A stretch of 16,236 bases of DNA from JAIVGV01 sp035295985 (GCA_035295985.1 DATHBT010000307.1:1-16236); one strand, 5' to 3'. Positions 7,376-14,578 are shown, counted from the first letter of the stretch. Made by a program: numbers and translations. Notes: generated from the letters alone by a model not told the origin.

Positions 7376-8542
7376 ATGCACATTATTCTGGACGCACGCG
7401 CCGCCCGGCCTGAGCTTACGGGGATCGGGCGGGCGACCCTCGGACTGATCAGGGGGCTGCGTGCGGCCGACCACGACCACCTGATTACCCTCTTATGCGA
7501 TCCGGCATGCCGGCCCGCGCTCGACGAGCTGCGTGTGGACCATGACGGGCGCTTCCGGCTCGCGGTCGTTCCGGTGGGGCCGTTCAGCTTCGCCCGACAG
7601 TTGACGCTGGCTTGGCGCATCAGGCCCTTACGCGCCGACCTATGGCACGCCCCTTATTACGTGCGCCCCCTGCTGGGGGTGCCGCCCGCGGTGGTCACCG
7701 CGTACGACCTCATCAGGCCGGGGGAAGGCCCGCCCGGCCCGCGCCGTCGGGTCGCCGCGGCGCCCGCATTGAAATGGTCAATCAAGATGCGGCTCTCGCT
7801 CACGCTGGCGGCGCACGTCATCACCCCGTCGCAGGCGACCAAGGAAGATATTCGGAAATCGCTCGGCATCCCCGCCCGGCGGCTGAGCGTGGTGGCGCTG
7901 GCGGCGGACGAGCACTTTCGACCGCCGCCGGCTCGGCTGGTTGAAGACGTCCGGCGGCGGTACGGTTTGGGGAACCGTTACGTGGTGTACCTGGGGACTA
8001 ACAAGCCACACAAAAATATCGACTCGCTCGTGGCGGCATGGGGCGAGCTGGCGCGCGAGGGCGTTACGGGGAGCGGCGACGGCGCAGCGGCCCTGGTCAT
8101 CGCGGGGCGCGAAGACCCGAAATGCCCATCCTCCCGGCGGCGCTATGCGGGACTCGCGCCGGGGCTGCGCCTCCGCTTCCTGCGAGACGTGCCCGACGCG
8201 GACTTACCCGCGTTGCTCGGCGGCGCACTCTGTTTCGTGTCCCCTTCCCTGAAAGAGGGCTTCAATCTGACGCCGCTGGAGGCGATGGCGTGCGGCGCCC
8301 CCGTGCTGGCGGCCGACCGCCCGAGCACGCTCGAGGTGGTGGGAGACGCCGCGCTCCTCGTCGAGCCGGACGCGACGGCCCTCGCGTCCGGCCTCGGGCG
8401 CCTGCTCGCCGACGACGGGCTGCGCCGCGAATTGAGCCGGCGCGGCCGCGCGCGTGCGGCCGAGTTCAGTTGGCGGCGCACGGCCGAAGAGACGATCCGC
8501 GTCTACGAGCGCGTCGCAGGAGTCAGGGGGGCAGCGCGTTGA
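7376..8542 (+). CDS. Glycosyltransferase family 4 protein (mannosyltransferase-like)
   Basis: GT-B retaining glycosyltransferase similar to the MtfB/WbaZ-type group, often mannosyltransferases. The start chosen is ATG 7376, because MHIILDARAARPELTGIGR is the normal opening of this subgroup, with the TGIGR loop at about 15-19. In-frame GTG codons at 7307, 7361 and 7367 are possible alternatives; 7307 lies two bases after the Amj stop. Of 388 residues, LWHAPYY is in the N-domain, VVYLGTNKPHKNID opens the C-domain with its Lys, and EGFNLTPLE (about 294-302) is the E-x7-E motif. The 70-nt gap to the Amj gene is the largest inside the operon. Its stop overlaps the next start in TTGA. Confidence 0.92.
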   Translation: MHIILDARAARPELTGIGRATLGLIRGLRAADHDHLITLLCDPACRPALDELRVDHDGRFRLAVVPVGPFSFARQLTLAWRIRPLRADLWHAPYYVRPLLGVPPAVVTAYDLIRPGEGPPGPRRRVAAAPALKWSIKMRLSLTLAAHVITPSQATKEDIRKSLGIPARRLSVVALAADEHFRPPPARLVEDVRRRYGLGNRYVVYLGTNKPHKNIDSLVAAWGELAREGVTGSGDGAAALVIAGREDPKCPSSRRRYAGLAPGLRLRFLRDVPDADLPALLGGALCFVSPSLKEGFNLTPLEAMACGAPVLAADRPSTLEVVGDAALLVEPDATALASGLGRLLADDGLRRELSRRGRARAAEFSWRRTAEETIRVYERVAGVRGAAR

Positions 8543-9735
8543 GAGCCGGGGGGAGGATTCTACTCATCACGGACGACTTCCCGCCCGACCACGGCGGGAT
8601 AGCGACTTACCTGTGGGAGCTGTACCGCCACACCCCGGAGGGGATGGTGATGGTGGTGGCGCCCGACGGCCCCGGCGCGCGCCGCTTCGACGCGGGCTGC
8701 GGGCTGAGGGTCTTTCGCTACCGCCGCTTCTCCGCGGCCCCGCTCAGGTACGCGGCCGCCTTCTGTTCCTCGCTGCGCGTCGTGCTGCGCGAGAGACCGG
8801 CAGCGTTGCATTGCGGGACCCTAATATCTTCCGGCCTGATCGCGCTCGCTCTCGCCCCCCTGTTCCGAGTCCCTTACGTCCTGCACGTTTACGGCACCGA
8901 CCTCTGCGCGAAAGGGAGGTCGAGGCTCGCGCAGTGGCTGGCCGTCACCTCTCTCAGGCGCGCGGGCAGTGTGGTCGGCATCAGCGACTTCTCACTCTCT
9001 TGCGCCGCACGTTTGGGCGTCAAACAACCCGCGCTGGTGAAGATACTGCCGCCGGTCGACGCCCGCCGCTTCCGCCCGCCGGAGGGGGGGGCGCGCGCGT
9101 CGCTGCCGGCGGTCGAAGCGGCGGCCGGGCCTTTGCTGTTGACGGTGGCCCGGCTCGTGCCGCGTAAAGGGCACGACGCCGTCATCCGCGCACTGCCGCT
9201 CGTGCTCCGGCGGCTGCCGGGCACGACGTACCTGATCGTGGGCGAGGGGCCAGAACGTAACCGGTTGGAGGCGCTGGCGACGGAGTTGGGCGTCGCGGGC
9301 AGCGTCCGTTTCTGCGGCGCGGTCGAGGACGTTGTGCCGTACTACCAAGCTTGCGACCTGTTCGTCATGGCTAGCAGGACACTGCGCGAGGAGGGCGAGG
9401 TGGAAGGATTCGGCATCGCCTTCTGCGAAGCTTCGGCCTGCGGCAAGCCCGTGGTCGGCGGGCGCTCCGGCGGCGTAGGCGAGGCCGTGGTTGACGGGGT
9501 GACCGGCCTGCTCGTCCCCCCCGACGACCCGGAGGCCCTGGCATCGGCCATTACCGGGTTGCTGGACGACCGCGAGAGGTCGGCGCGGATGGGCGGCCGG
9601 GGGCGCGAGTGGGTGCTCAACAGCTTAGACCCCGCACGCGCCGCCGAGCGCATCGCCGCGCTGGCGGCTGGCGCGGCCGCCGTCGCGGGCGAAGAGGGTG
9701 ACGCGCCGCGCTCTCCCGTAAGCAAAGCGCACTGA
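8539..9735 (+). CDS. Glycosyltransferase family 4 protein (PimB-like), with poly-G tracts
   Basis: GT-B retaining glycosyltransferase with the opening ILLITDDFPPDHGGI that is typical of PimB-like GT4 enzymes. The frame is open far upstream, but that part overlaps the preceding glycosyltransferase and has no family match. TTG 8539 is the best start: it overlaps the previous stop as TTGA, and AGGGGGG (8525-8531) lies seven bases before it. Of 398 residues, HVYGTDL lies in the N-domain, ARLVPRKGHD opens the C-domain, and EGFGIAFCE (about 289-297) is the E-x7-E motif. The last 25 residues are an Ala-rich, probably disordered tail. A run of six G follows the start codon (8548-8553) and a run of eight G (9084-9091) lies in the interdomain linker. 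Confidence 0.92.
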   Translation: MRAGGRILLITDDFPPDHGGIATYLWELYRHTPEGMVMVVAPDGPGARRFDAGCGLRVFRYRRFSAAPLRYAAAFCSSLRVVLRERPAALHCGTLISSGLIALALAPLFRVPYVLHVYGTDLCAKGRSRLAQWLAVTSLRRAGSVVGISDFSLSCAARLGVKQPALVKILPPVDARRFRPPEGGARASLPAVEAAAGPLLLTVARLVPRKGHDAVIRALPLVLRRLPGTTYLIVGEGPERNRLEALATELGVAGSVRFCGAVEDVVPYYQACDLFVMASRTLREEGEVEGFGIAFCEASACGKPVVGGRSGGVGEAVVDGVTGLLVPPDDPEALASAITGLLDDRERSARMGGRGREWVLNSLDPARAAERIAALAAGAAAVAGEEGDAPRSPVSKAH

Positions 9736-10898
9736 TGAGCAGCCTTTCGCCGTCAATCCTGTACCCCACCGAACTCTCGACGCTTGAGGGGGGATCTCAA
9801 ATCTCCCTGCTGCTGCTGCTCTCGACACGGGCCCCCGACTTTTACAGGCGCGTCGTGCTCTGCCCGCCCGGCGACAGGTACGTGCGACACTTAGAGGGGC
9901 TTGGGGTCCGCGCCTACGTGGCGGGGACGCACGACTTCAACTGGCGCTTCTCGCCCTCGCGCCCCGCGGCCACCGCCGGGGACATCGGGCGCGCCGCGCG
10001 CGCTACGGCGCGCGTCGCCCGCCTCGAAAACGTCCGGCTGATTCACGCGAACTCGCTCGCCGCGGGGCTGGCGGCTGCCTACGCCAAGGCGCGGCAGCCC
10101 ACCCTCAGGGTGATCCTGCACGAGCGAGGGCTGAGTTACCGCCCGCACGCGGCTTGGCTGTTCCGCCGCGTCTGCCGGTATGCCGACCGTGTCATCGCGA
10201 CCACGGAGATCGGCAGGCGACGGCTGGAGGAATACGGCGCACGGCCTGAGAAGATTGTCGTCGTGCCCAACGGGACGGATTTCCACCGGCGCGCGCCCGC
10301 GGCGAGCCCTGCCGAAGTGCGGCGGTCGCTGGGCGTGCCGCGCGGGGCGCGCCTCGTCGGCGCTGTGGGCAACATGGTTCGCGTGAAGAGGCATGAACTC
10401 TTCCTCGAGGCGCTCGCGCGCCTGCTGGCGACGGGCGAGGACGTTTACGGCGTCATCGTCGGCGGCGTGTTGCCGGTGCTCGACGGCGAGGCGTACAGGC
10501 GCGAGGTGCAGCGGAGGGCGGCTGAGTTGGGCCTCGGCGGGCGCGTCATCTTCACCGGCCCGCGCTCGGACGTGCCCGAATTGATGCGGGCGATGGACGC
10601 CCTGGTCTGCGCCTCCTCACACGAGTCGTTCGGGCGCGTCCTGATCGAGGCGATGGCGGTGGGTACGCCGGTCGTCGCGACGCGCGCGGGCGGCATTCCC
10701 GATGTCGTGAACGATGGCCGCACGGGCCTTCTCGTCAGGGGCGGGGCCGAGGATGTCGCCTACGCCGTCCGGCGCGTCCTGCGCGAGGAGGGGCTGTCGG
10801 GGCGACTCGGCCGCGCGGGCGCGGCCGAGGTTCGCCGCCGGTTCGACGCCCGTGCCGTGACGGCCCAGATCGAAGCCCTCTACCGGGAGCTGCTCTGA
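9735..10898 (+). CDS. Glycosyltransferase family 4 protein
   Basis: Fourth GT4 enzyme of the operon, 387 residues. ATG 9735 shares its A with the preceding TGA (TGATG), which indicates translational coupling. The N-terminal ILYPTELSTLEGGSQIS has the Gly-Gly loop at about 19-20. Other features are VRLIHANS and ILHERGLSYRPH in the N-domain, VVPNGTDFHRR at the domain junction, AVGNMVRVKRHELFLEA with the donor-binding basic residues, and ESFGRVLIE (about 297-305) as the E-x7-E motif. The sugar and linkage are unknown. It ends two bases before the GTG of the methyltransferase gene. Confidence 0.93.
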   Translation: MSSLSPSILYPTELSTLEGGSQISLLLLLSTRAPDFYRRVVLCPPGDRYVRHLEGLGVRAYVAGTHDFNWRFSPSRPAATAGDIGRAARATARVARLENVRLIHANSLAAGLAAAYAKARQPTLRVILHERGLSYRPHAAWLFRRVCRYADRVIATTEIGRRRLEEYGARPEKIVVVPNGTDFHRRAPAASPAEVRRSLGVPRGARLVGAVGNMVRVKRHELFLEALARLLATGEDVYGVIVGGVLPVLDGEAYRREVQRRAAELGLGGRVIFTGPRSDVPELMRAMDALVCASSHESFGRVLIEAMAVGTPVVATRAGGIPDVVNDGRTGLLVRGGAEDVAYAVRRVLREEGLSGRLGRAGAAEVRRRFDARAVTAQIEALYRELL

Positions 10899-10900
10899 CT

Positions 10901-11941
10901 GTGATGACCCAACCGATTGCCGGCCCGAGGCCGCACCTCAGGACGCTCCTTTCCGCCCTGATAGGCGGGGTCTTGCGCGGCCCCTGCGGCGGGGCCGCCG
11001 AGCGCGCCCTGGTGCGGCTCGGGCACCGCTTCCCACGAAGGCTTCCCGCGCGGGGCGTCATTGCCGAACAGCTCATGCGGCGCCACGCCGGCGCGGACTT
11101 AGTAGCCACACTCTTCAACGGCGCGCGGGTGAGCGTCCCCTCGACGCGTGAGGGGTTCCACATGTACTTCACGGGGCGCAGCTTCGCCGAAGACGAGGGG
11201 CTGACGCGGCTGCTGCCGCGTCTGCTCCGCGAGGGCGACGTGTTCTTCGACGTCGGGGCGAACCTGGGCTTCTACACACTCCCGGCCGCGCGCGCGTGCG
11301 GCCCCTCGGGCCGCGTCCACGCCTTCGAGGCACAGGCCGCGCTCGCCGGCCGTCTCCGCAAGTCTGTCGCGCTTAACGGCTACGAGAGCCGGATCGTGGT
11401 GCGTCACGCCGCAGTGTCGGATCGCCACGGGGGAGAGACCGTCCTCTACCTTGCCGAGGATAAAGACACCTTGCTCGGGGTGCCGTCGCTACTGCGGCAC
11501 GAGTGGCTGGCTCAAGGCTCGCGGGAGATCGTGCCGGCCGTCTCCATAGACGGCTACGTGCAGGAGCACAGGATATCCCGCGTCAACGTCGCCAAGTTCG
11601 ACATCGAAGGCGCTGAGGTGATGGCCCTTCGCGGCATGAGGCTGACGCTGGAGCGGGCCGCGCCCGAGGCCCTGATCGTAGAGGTTCTACCCGACGCGCT
11701 GACATTCAACAGCATCGGGGCCGGGGCCAGCCTTAGGCCGGCGCCCGGCGCGGGCAAACGCGCAGAGCTGCTGGATCTGCTCCGGGGCTACGGCTACGAG
11801 CCGCGGCCCATCACGGAAGACGGGCGGCTCGGCCCGCGCTACACGCCTGAGCAGTGGAACTCCATCTCCCATACCGTGAACGTCGCCTTCATTTTGCCCG
11901 GGCTAAAGCAGTCGCGCGTTGACGCCTTCGCGCGAGGGTGA
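10901..11941 (+). CDS. FkbM family SAM-dependent methyltransferase
   Basis: Class I SAM-dependent O-methyltransferase of the FkbM family, common in polysaccharide clusters where it methylates sugar hydroxyls. GTG 10901 lies two bases after the upstream stop and 11 bases after GGGAG (10885-10889); ATG 10904 directly follows and is nearly as good. It encodes 346 residues. SAM motif I is FFDVGANLGFYT (about 115-126), followed by VHAFEAQ (about 139-145) as the acidic post-motif, and the FkbM signature AKFDIEGAEVMALRG further on. The 110-residue N-terminal extension before motif I includes a basic segment and is longer than in minimal FkbM proteins. As the last gene of the operon it suggests capping or decoration of the glycan. 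Confidence 0.92.
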   Translation: MMTQPIAGPRPHLRTLLSALIGGVLRGPCGGAAERALVRLGHRFPRRLPARGVIAEQLMRRHAGADLVATLFNGARVSVPSTREGFHMYFTGRSFAEDEGLTRLLPRLLREGDVFFDVGANLGFYTLPAARACGPSGRVHAFEAQAALAGRLRKSVALNGYESRIVVRHAAVSDRHGGETVLYLAEDKDTLLGVPSLLRHEWLAQGSREIVPAVSIDGYVQEHRISRVNVAKFDIEGAEVMALRGMRLTLERAAPEALIVEVLPDALTFNSIGAGASLRPAPGAGKRAELLDLLRGYGYEPRPITEDGRLGPRYTPEQWNSISHTVNVAFILPGLKQSRVDAFARG

Positions 11942-11942
11942 G

Positions 11943-11977
11943 GCGGCGGAGCCTATCAGCCCGGCGGCGCTCCCCGC
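11943..11977. terminator. Candidate hairpin between convergent operons
   Basis: GCGG-(C)-GGAGC at 11943-11952 can pair with GCTCC-CCGC at 11969-11977, giving nine base pairs with one bulge and a 16-nt loop just after the FkbM stop. No T-tract follows on either strand, so intrinsic termination is uncertain. It is the only clear structure in the 101-nt convergent gap. Confidence 0.3.
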
Positions 11978-12042
11978 ACTCAACAGTACCAACGGCGATC
12001 CTTGAGCCGGCACACCAGACGGTCGGAGAATCTTGCTACGGT

Positions 12043-12612
12043 CTATCCCTCCAGCGCCTGCCGCAGGCCCTGGTAGTACGACCGCTGTAGCCTCTCCAGA
12101 TCCTCTTTGACCAGGTTGAGTCCGAAGACGCACAGCTCGAAATTGTCGGCGAGCCTGCGGAAGAGTGGGGCCTCGTCCCTGTACTCGAACTGGTCGAAGG
12201 CTGAGACTACTTCGTAAGACTCCTTGCCGGCCCTCATGTAATCGACGAACACGTCCAGCCGCATCTGCCTGAAGCGCTGCCGGCCCGAAAGGCTTTCGGG
12301 GAAGAGGCCGGCCACGAAGAGGACGTAGTCGCCGACGTGCTTGCGCACCTCGCGCTCGCGGTCGAAAGAGGCGGCTTCGAGCAGGGGGTTCGATTCGAGC
12401 AGCATCTCGCCCACGTCTTCGAGCCTTCGGCCGCGGGCGTCGCGCACCCGGTAGAGGTTATCGACGTGCGTGAAGTCCACGAGCAGCCCCGAGACGTAGG
12501 CGGCGAGCCGAGGATCGGCCAGCCGCACGTCCGCGTCGAACCGACGGCGCACCAGGTCTGTGAAGAAATGGCGCAGCGGGTGATCGCGGCTGACCGCCTG
12601 TGCTCTTCTCAT
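12043..12612 (-). CDS. Conserved hypothetical protein, mostly alpha-helical
   Basis: A 189-residue soluble protein of unknown function; I recall similar hypothetical proteins from Acidobacteriota. It has no signal peptide or membrane helix. Notable stretches are HPLRHFFTDLVRRRF (about 11-25), VSGLLVDFTHVDNLYRVRD (about 40-58), ASFDREREVRKHVGDYVLF (about 81-99) and ADNFELCVFGLNLVK (about 155-169). Several conserved-looking His and Asp/Glu residues (DFTHVD, REREVRKH, GDY) could bind metal, but no known motif is complete. The start is ATG at 12612; a GAGGG lies very close upstream. It is 28 nt downstream of the DUF2236 gene on the same strand, so it is probably the last gene of a minus-strand operon. 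Codon usage matches the neighbours. Confidence 0.75.
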   Translation of the reverse strand: MRRAQAVSRDHPLRHFFTDLVRRRFDADVRLADPRLAAYVSGLLVDFTHVDNLYRVRDARGRRLEDVGEMLLESNPLLEAASFDREREVRKHVGDYVLFVAGLFPESLSGRQRFRQMRLDVFVDYMRAGKESYEVVSAFDQFEYRDEAPLFRRLADNFELCVFGLNLVKEDLERLQRSYYQGLRQALEG

Positions 12613-12640
12613 AACCCTCAGCCCGCCTTAGGCCCGCCCC

Positions 12641-13426
12641 CTAAACTCTCCCCGCGCCCCCGCGATCTAACATAGCCACCTCGCCCCAATGGCGGGGCTG
12701 AATCAGCGCCCGCCGCACCAGCGGACGGAGGCCCGGAATCTCCAGCCGCCCGTACACGTCCGTCAGCGCGGAGAAGACGGCCCGCCGCCGCAGGCGCAGC
12801 AGGCGGCGCACGCGTTCGGGCACGAGCACCGCCTGCACGCCGAGCAGTATCTGGTAGCGCCACGCGCCTAGATGCCGCCGGTACTGCCCGTACAGGAGGG
12901 CCGTGTGCCCGCTGTAAGTCAGGTCTCGTTCCATGTGGGCCTGCCGGTCGCCGCTCCACCGCTCATAGTCTTCCGGCAAACCTTCGATGCGTAGCCCCTC
13001 GCCGACACGCCTGAAGGCGGCGTAAAGCTCTTCGCGCTCGGCGGCCGTGAGCGCGCCGTAGAGCATGCGATGCGCGCGCTCGGAGTAATCGACGAGCATG
13101 TAGAGCACGTCCCTGAAAGCCCAGTCGGGTATGCGCCGCCCGCGCTGGCGCTCTACGCCCGCGTGGATCGAGTTGATCCTCGCGAGCGCCCTCCGCGCCG
13201 CGTCCTCGTCCGCGAACACGATCTCCTGCGCGTAGCGGACGGTGGAGAATAGCCGGCCGACGGGATCGTTCGGTATCTGGCCCGTGAAGAAGAGCCAGTC
13301 CACCGCGCGGTTTAAGGCGAACTCGGCGGCCGAGCCGGCGAAGACGAGCAGCACCAGTTCCGGGTCGCCCCAGATTTTTCTGACGACCGAGCCGCGCGCT
13401 ACGAAATCGGGCTTCACCGTTGACAT
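12641..13426 (-). CDS. MpaB/DUF2236-type (latex-clearing-protein-like) putative haem oxygenase
   Basis: A 261-residue protein resembling the DUF2236 family (oxygenase MpaB, related to the rubber oxygenase Lcp). Members studied bind b-type haem. DPVGRLFSTVRYAQEIVFAD (about 54-73) fits the family's conserved Arg-x3-Thr segment (Arg58, Thr62), and NSIHAGV (about 85-91) supplies a His at the position I would expect for the proximal haem ligand (His88). RDVLYMLVDYSERAHRMLYG corresponds to the usual 'WVHATLVDS' helix, but the His of that motif is replaced by Leu. YAAFRRVGEGLRIEGLPEDY matches the 'Y..xRRxGxLLGIPxxxxP' segment. There is no signal peptide. The alignment is from memory, so the residue roles are inference. 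It lies between the small lipoprotein gene (16 nt upstream) and the hypothetical gene downstream. Confidence 0.75.
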   Translation of the reverse strand: MSTVKPDFVARGSVVRKIWGDPELVLLVFAGSAAEFALNRAVDWLFFTGQIPNDPVGRLFSTVRYAQEIVFADEDAARRALARINSIHAGVERQRGRRIPDWAFRDVLYMLVDYSERAHRMLYGALTAAEREELYAAFRRVGEGLRIEGLPEDYERWSGDRQAHMERDLTYSGHTALLYGQYRRHLGAWRYQILLGVQAVLVPERVRRLLRLRRRAVFSALTDVYGRLEIPGLRPLVRRALIQPRHWGEVAMLDRGGAGRV

Positions 13427-13442
13427 CCTAAAGCCGCCGGCG

Positions 13443-13586
13443 TCAGTCGTCCGACACCGAAGGATCGCCTGCCTGTCGGGGGCGTGGCGGTTCCGGCAAT
13501 GGCAGGCCGGGGGTGGCGGTGGAACCGGCGCAGCCAGCGCTTGCCAGGCCCAACAGCAGTAATGAAACCAGACTATATAACTTCAT
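13443..13586 (-). CDS. Small proline-rich putative lipoprotein (47 aa)
   Basis: A short gene easily missed by length cut-offs. ATG at 13586 opens MKLYSLVSLLLLGLASAGC, a lipoprotein-type signal peptide: one Lys, a Leu-rich core and a lipobox-like SAGC with Cys19 (the -3 residue is Ser rather than the preferred Leu). The mature part is about 29 residues, rich in Pro and ending in acidic PSVSDD. The stop TGA at 13443-13445 is 16 nt before the DUF2236 start on the same strand, suggesting an operon. Only a weak GGCGGAA-like Shine-Dalgarno precedes it. After Lys2 the signal region uses AT-richer codons (tta, tat, agt, gtt), common in signal peptides. No homologue is recognised. It could be an entericidin-like or secreted small lipoprotein; the function is unknown. 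Confidence 0.55.
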   Translation of the reverse strand: MKLYSLVSLLLLGLASAGCAGSTATPGLPLPEPPRPRQAGDPSVSDD

Positions 13587-13692
13587 CCAAATTATTCCGC
13601 CCCGCGTCGCTTCTGACACAACAAACTTGGAACCGGGAATGAAGGCTCGGGGTTAGATGGTAACTGACTTATCGCCTGATGCCCACAGGCTC

Positions 13693-13714
13693 CGGGCCGC
13701 CCTCGTCCGGCCCG
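13693..13714. promoter_or_regulatory. 7-bp perfect hairpin in divergent intergenic region
   Basis: CGGGCCG (13693-13699) pairs with CGGCCCG (13708-13714) around an eight-base loop, 55 nt upstream of the zinc-ribbon gene start in the divergent gap 13587-13769. It could be a leader hairpin or operator. I find no convincing -35/-10 pair for either direction in this gap. Confidence 0.3.
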
Positions 13715-13769
13715 CTTCATTCACCGGCACGCCTCTCGCTTGATCCGCCGCGGCGAAAGGAACTGTCCG

Positions 13770-14183
13770 ATGACTGATACAGCGAGGGTGAGGAGAATCC
13801 GCGTCGGCGACGACATACAGAGCTACTGCGGGCGGTGCAAAGCCGAACGCGCGCACCTCGTCGCCGCGATGAAATCGGACACCGTTCCGGCGCAGGTCAT
13901 CTGCCGCACCTGCCAGAACAGGCACAACTTCCGCGCGCCGGCCGGCGCGGACGGCGGCCCCCGGCGCGCGAGGCCCGCGCCGGGTACGACCGCCCGCCGG
14001 CCGTCGGCCGCATGGACGCCGGGCGATGCGCCGCCCCGCCCCTACTCGGCGGCGGAGACTTACGCGGCCGGCGCTTTCGTCGAGCACCCGCGCTACGGCG
14101 TCGGCCGGGTCGAAGACGCGCGCGGCACCAAGATCGACGTGCGCTTCGACGACGGCGTGCGCACGCTCATCCACGCGGGCTGA
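13770..14183 (+). CDS. Zinc-ribbon protein with C-terminal UvrD-tail/CarD-like module
   Basis: A 137-residue, probably nucleic-acid-associated protein. ATG 13770 is chosen because AAAGGA (13756-13761) lies eight bases upstream; a TTG at 13740 lacks this. The N-domain opens IRVGDDIQSYCGRCKAERAH and has a four-Cys zinc-ribbon pattern: C20-x2-C23 and C45-x2-C48, with His29 and His52 nearby. A Pro/Ala/Arg-rich linker (about 56-92) follows. The C-terminal FVEHPRYGVGRVED and KIDVRFDDGVRTLIH resemble the SH3/tudor-like tail of PcrA/UvrD and the CarD/Mfd RNA-polymerase-interacting fold. I have seen comparable small proteins in Acidobacteriota and deltaproteobacterial lineages without an assigned role. 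A role in transcription or repair is inferred. Confidence 0.8.
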   Translation: MTDTARVRRIRVGDDIQSYCGRCKAERAHLVAAMKSDTVPAQVICRTCQNRHNFRAPAGADGGPRRARPAPGTTARRPSAAWTPGDAPPRPYSAAETYAAGAFVEHPRYGVGRVEDARGTKIDVRFDDGVRTLIHAG

Positions 14184-14449
14184 AACGCGACCCGAGCGCC
14201 GGTGAAACCGGGGGTCATACTTCTTGGGCCGCCGCAAACCTGCGCGGGGCCGACTTCAGCCGGGCCTCCACCTTCCGCACGCCCTTCTGCGACGAGCAGG
14301 GCTTCTCGTCGCCCGCCCTGATCGGCGACACGACGATCATCGACCAAGAGTCAATCGCCAAGCTGCTGCCTCGGCAGGAGTTCGTGCGGCGCGCGTTAAA
14401 AGGCAGACCGGTCGAAGGGAGCGGCGGCGGACAACCGCGAGGCTCGTAG
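14180..14449 (+). pseudogene. Coding remnant with pentapeptide-like stretch, no proper start
   Basis: From about 14230 to the TAG at 14447 one frame reads like real protein, with strongly GC-biased third positions like its neighbours. It begins AAANLRGADFSRAS, which resembles the A(D/N)LxG pentapeptide repeat, then FCDEQGFSSPALIGDTTII and IAKLLPRQEFVRRALKG. No ATG, GTG or TTG opens this frame downstream of the zinc-ribbon gene. The only candidate is CTG at 14180, overlapping the upstream stop as CTGA, without a Shine-Dalgarno. I therefore read it as the 3' end of a decayed gene, or as a small coupled gene with a rare start. Function is not assignable. Confidence 0.35.
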
Positions 14450-14480
14450 AACGATGCTCGCCGCAAAATGGTTCATTTGT

Positions 14481-14536
14481 GTAGGGCGCAAGGGGCTTGG
14501 AGCTCGCGGCAGTTTGCAATCCCGTGATCGCCCTAC
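14481..14536. repeat. 8-bp perfect inverted repeat, 40-nt spacer
   Basis: GTAGGGCG (14481-14488) and CGCCCTAC (14529-14536) are perfect inverted repeats. The element sits in the 314-nt non-coding stretch 14450-14763 and is followed by TTTGTGTT (14541-14548), so it might end transcription of the upstream genes. The rest of this stretch holds only the -10-like box at 14579 and no gene that I can support. Confidence 0.3.
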
Positions 14537-14578
14537 GACGTTTGTGTTGCGCACCGAGATTCAGCCACGACGTGACCG

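Noticed and set aside
8038..8538. In-frame 5' extension of the PimB-like glycosyltransferase (167 codons)
   Set aside because: It overlaps the preceding glycosyltransferase, is Arg/Ala-rich, and the family begins just after TTG 8539.
13627..13658. TTGGAA ... TTAGAT as a promoter for the zinc-ribbon gene
   Set aside because: The spacer is 20 bp, outside the usual 16-18 range, and both boxes are weak.
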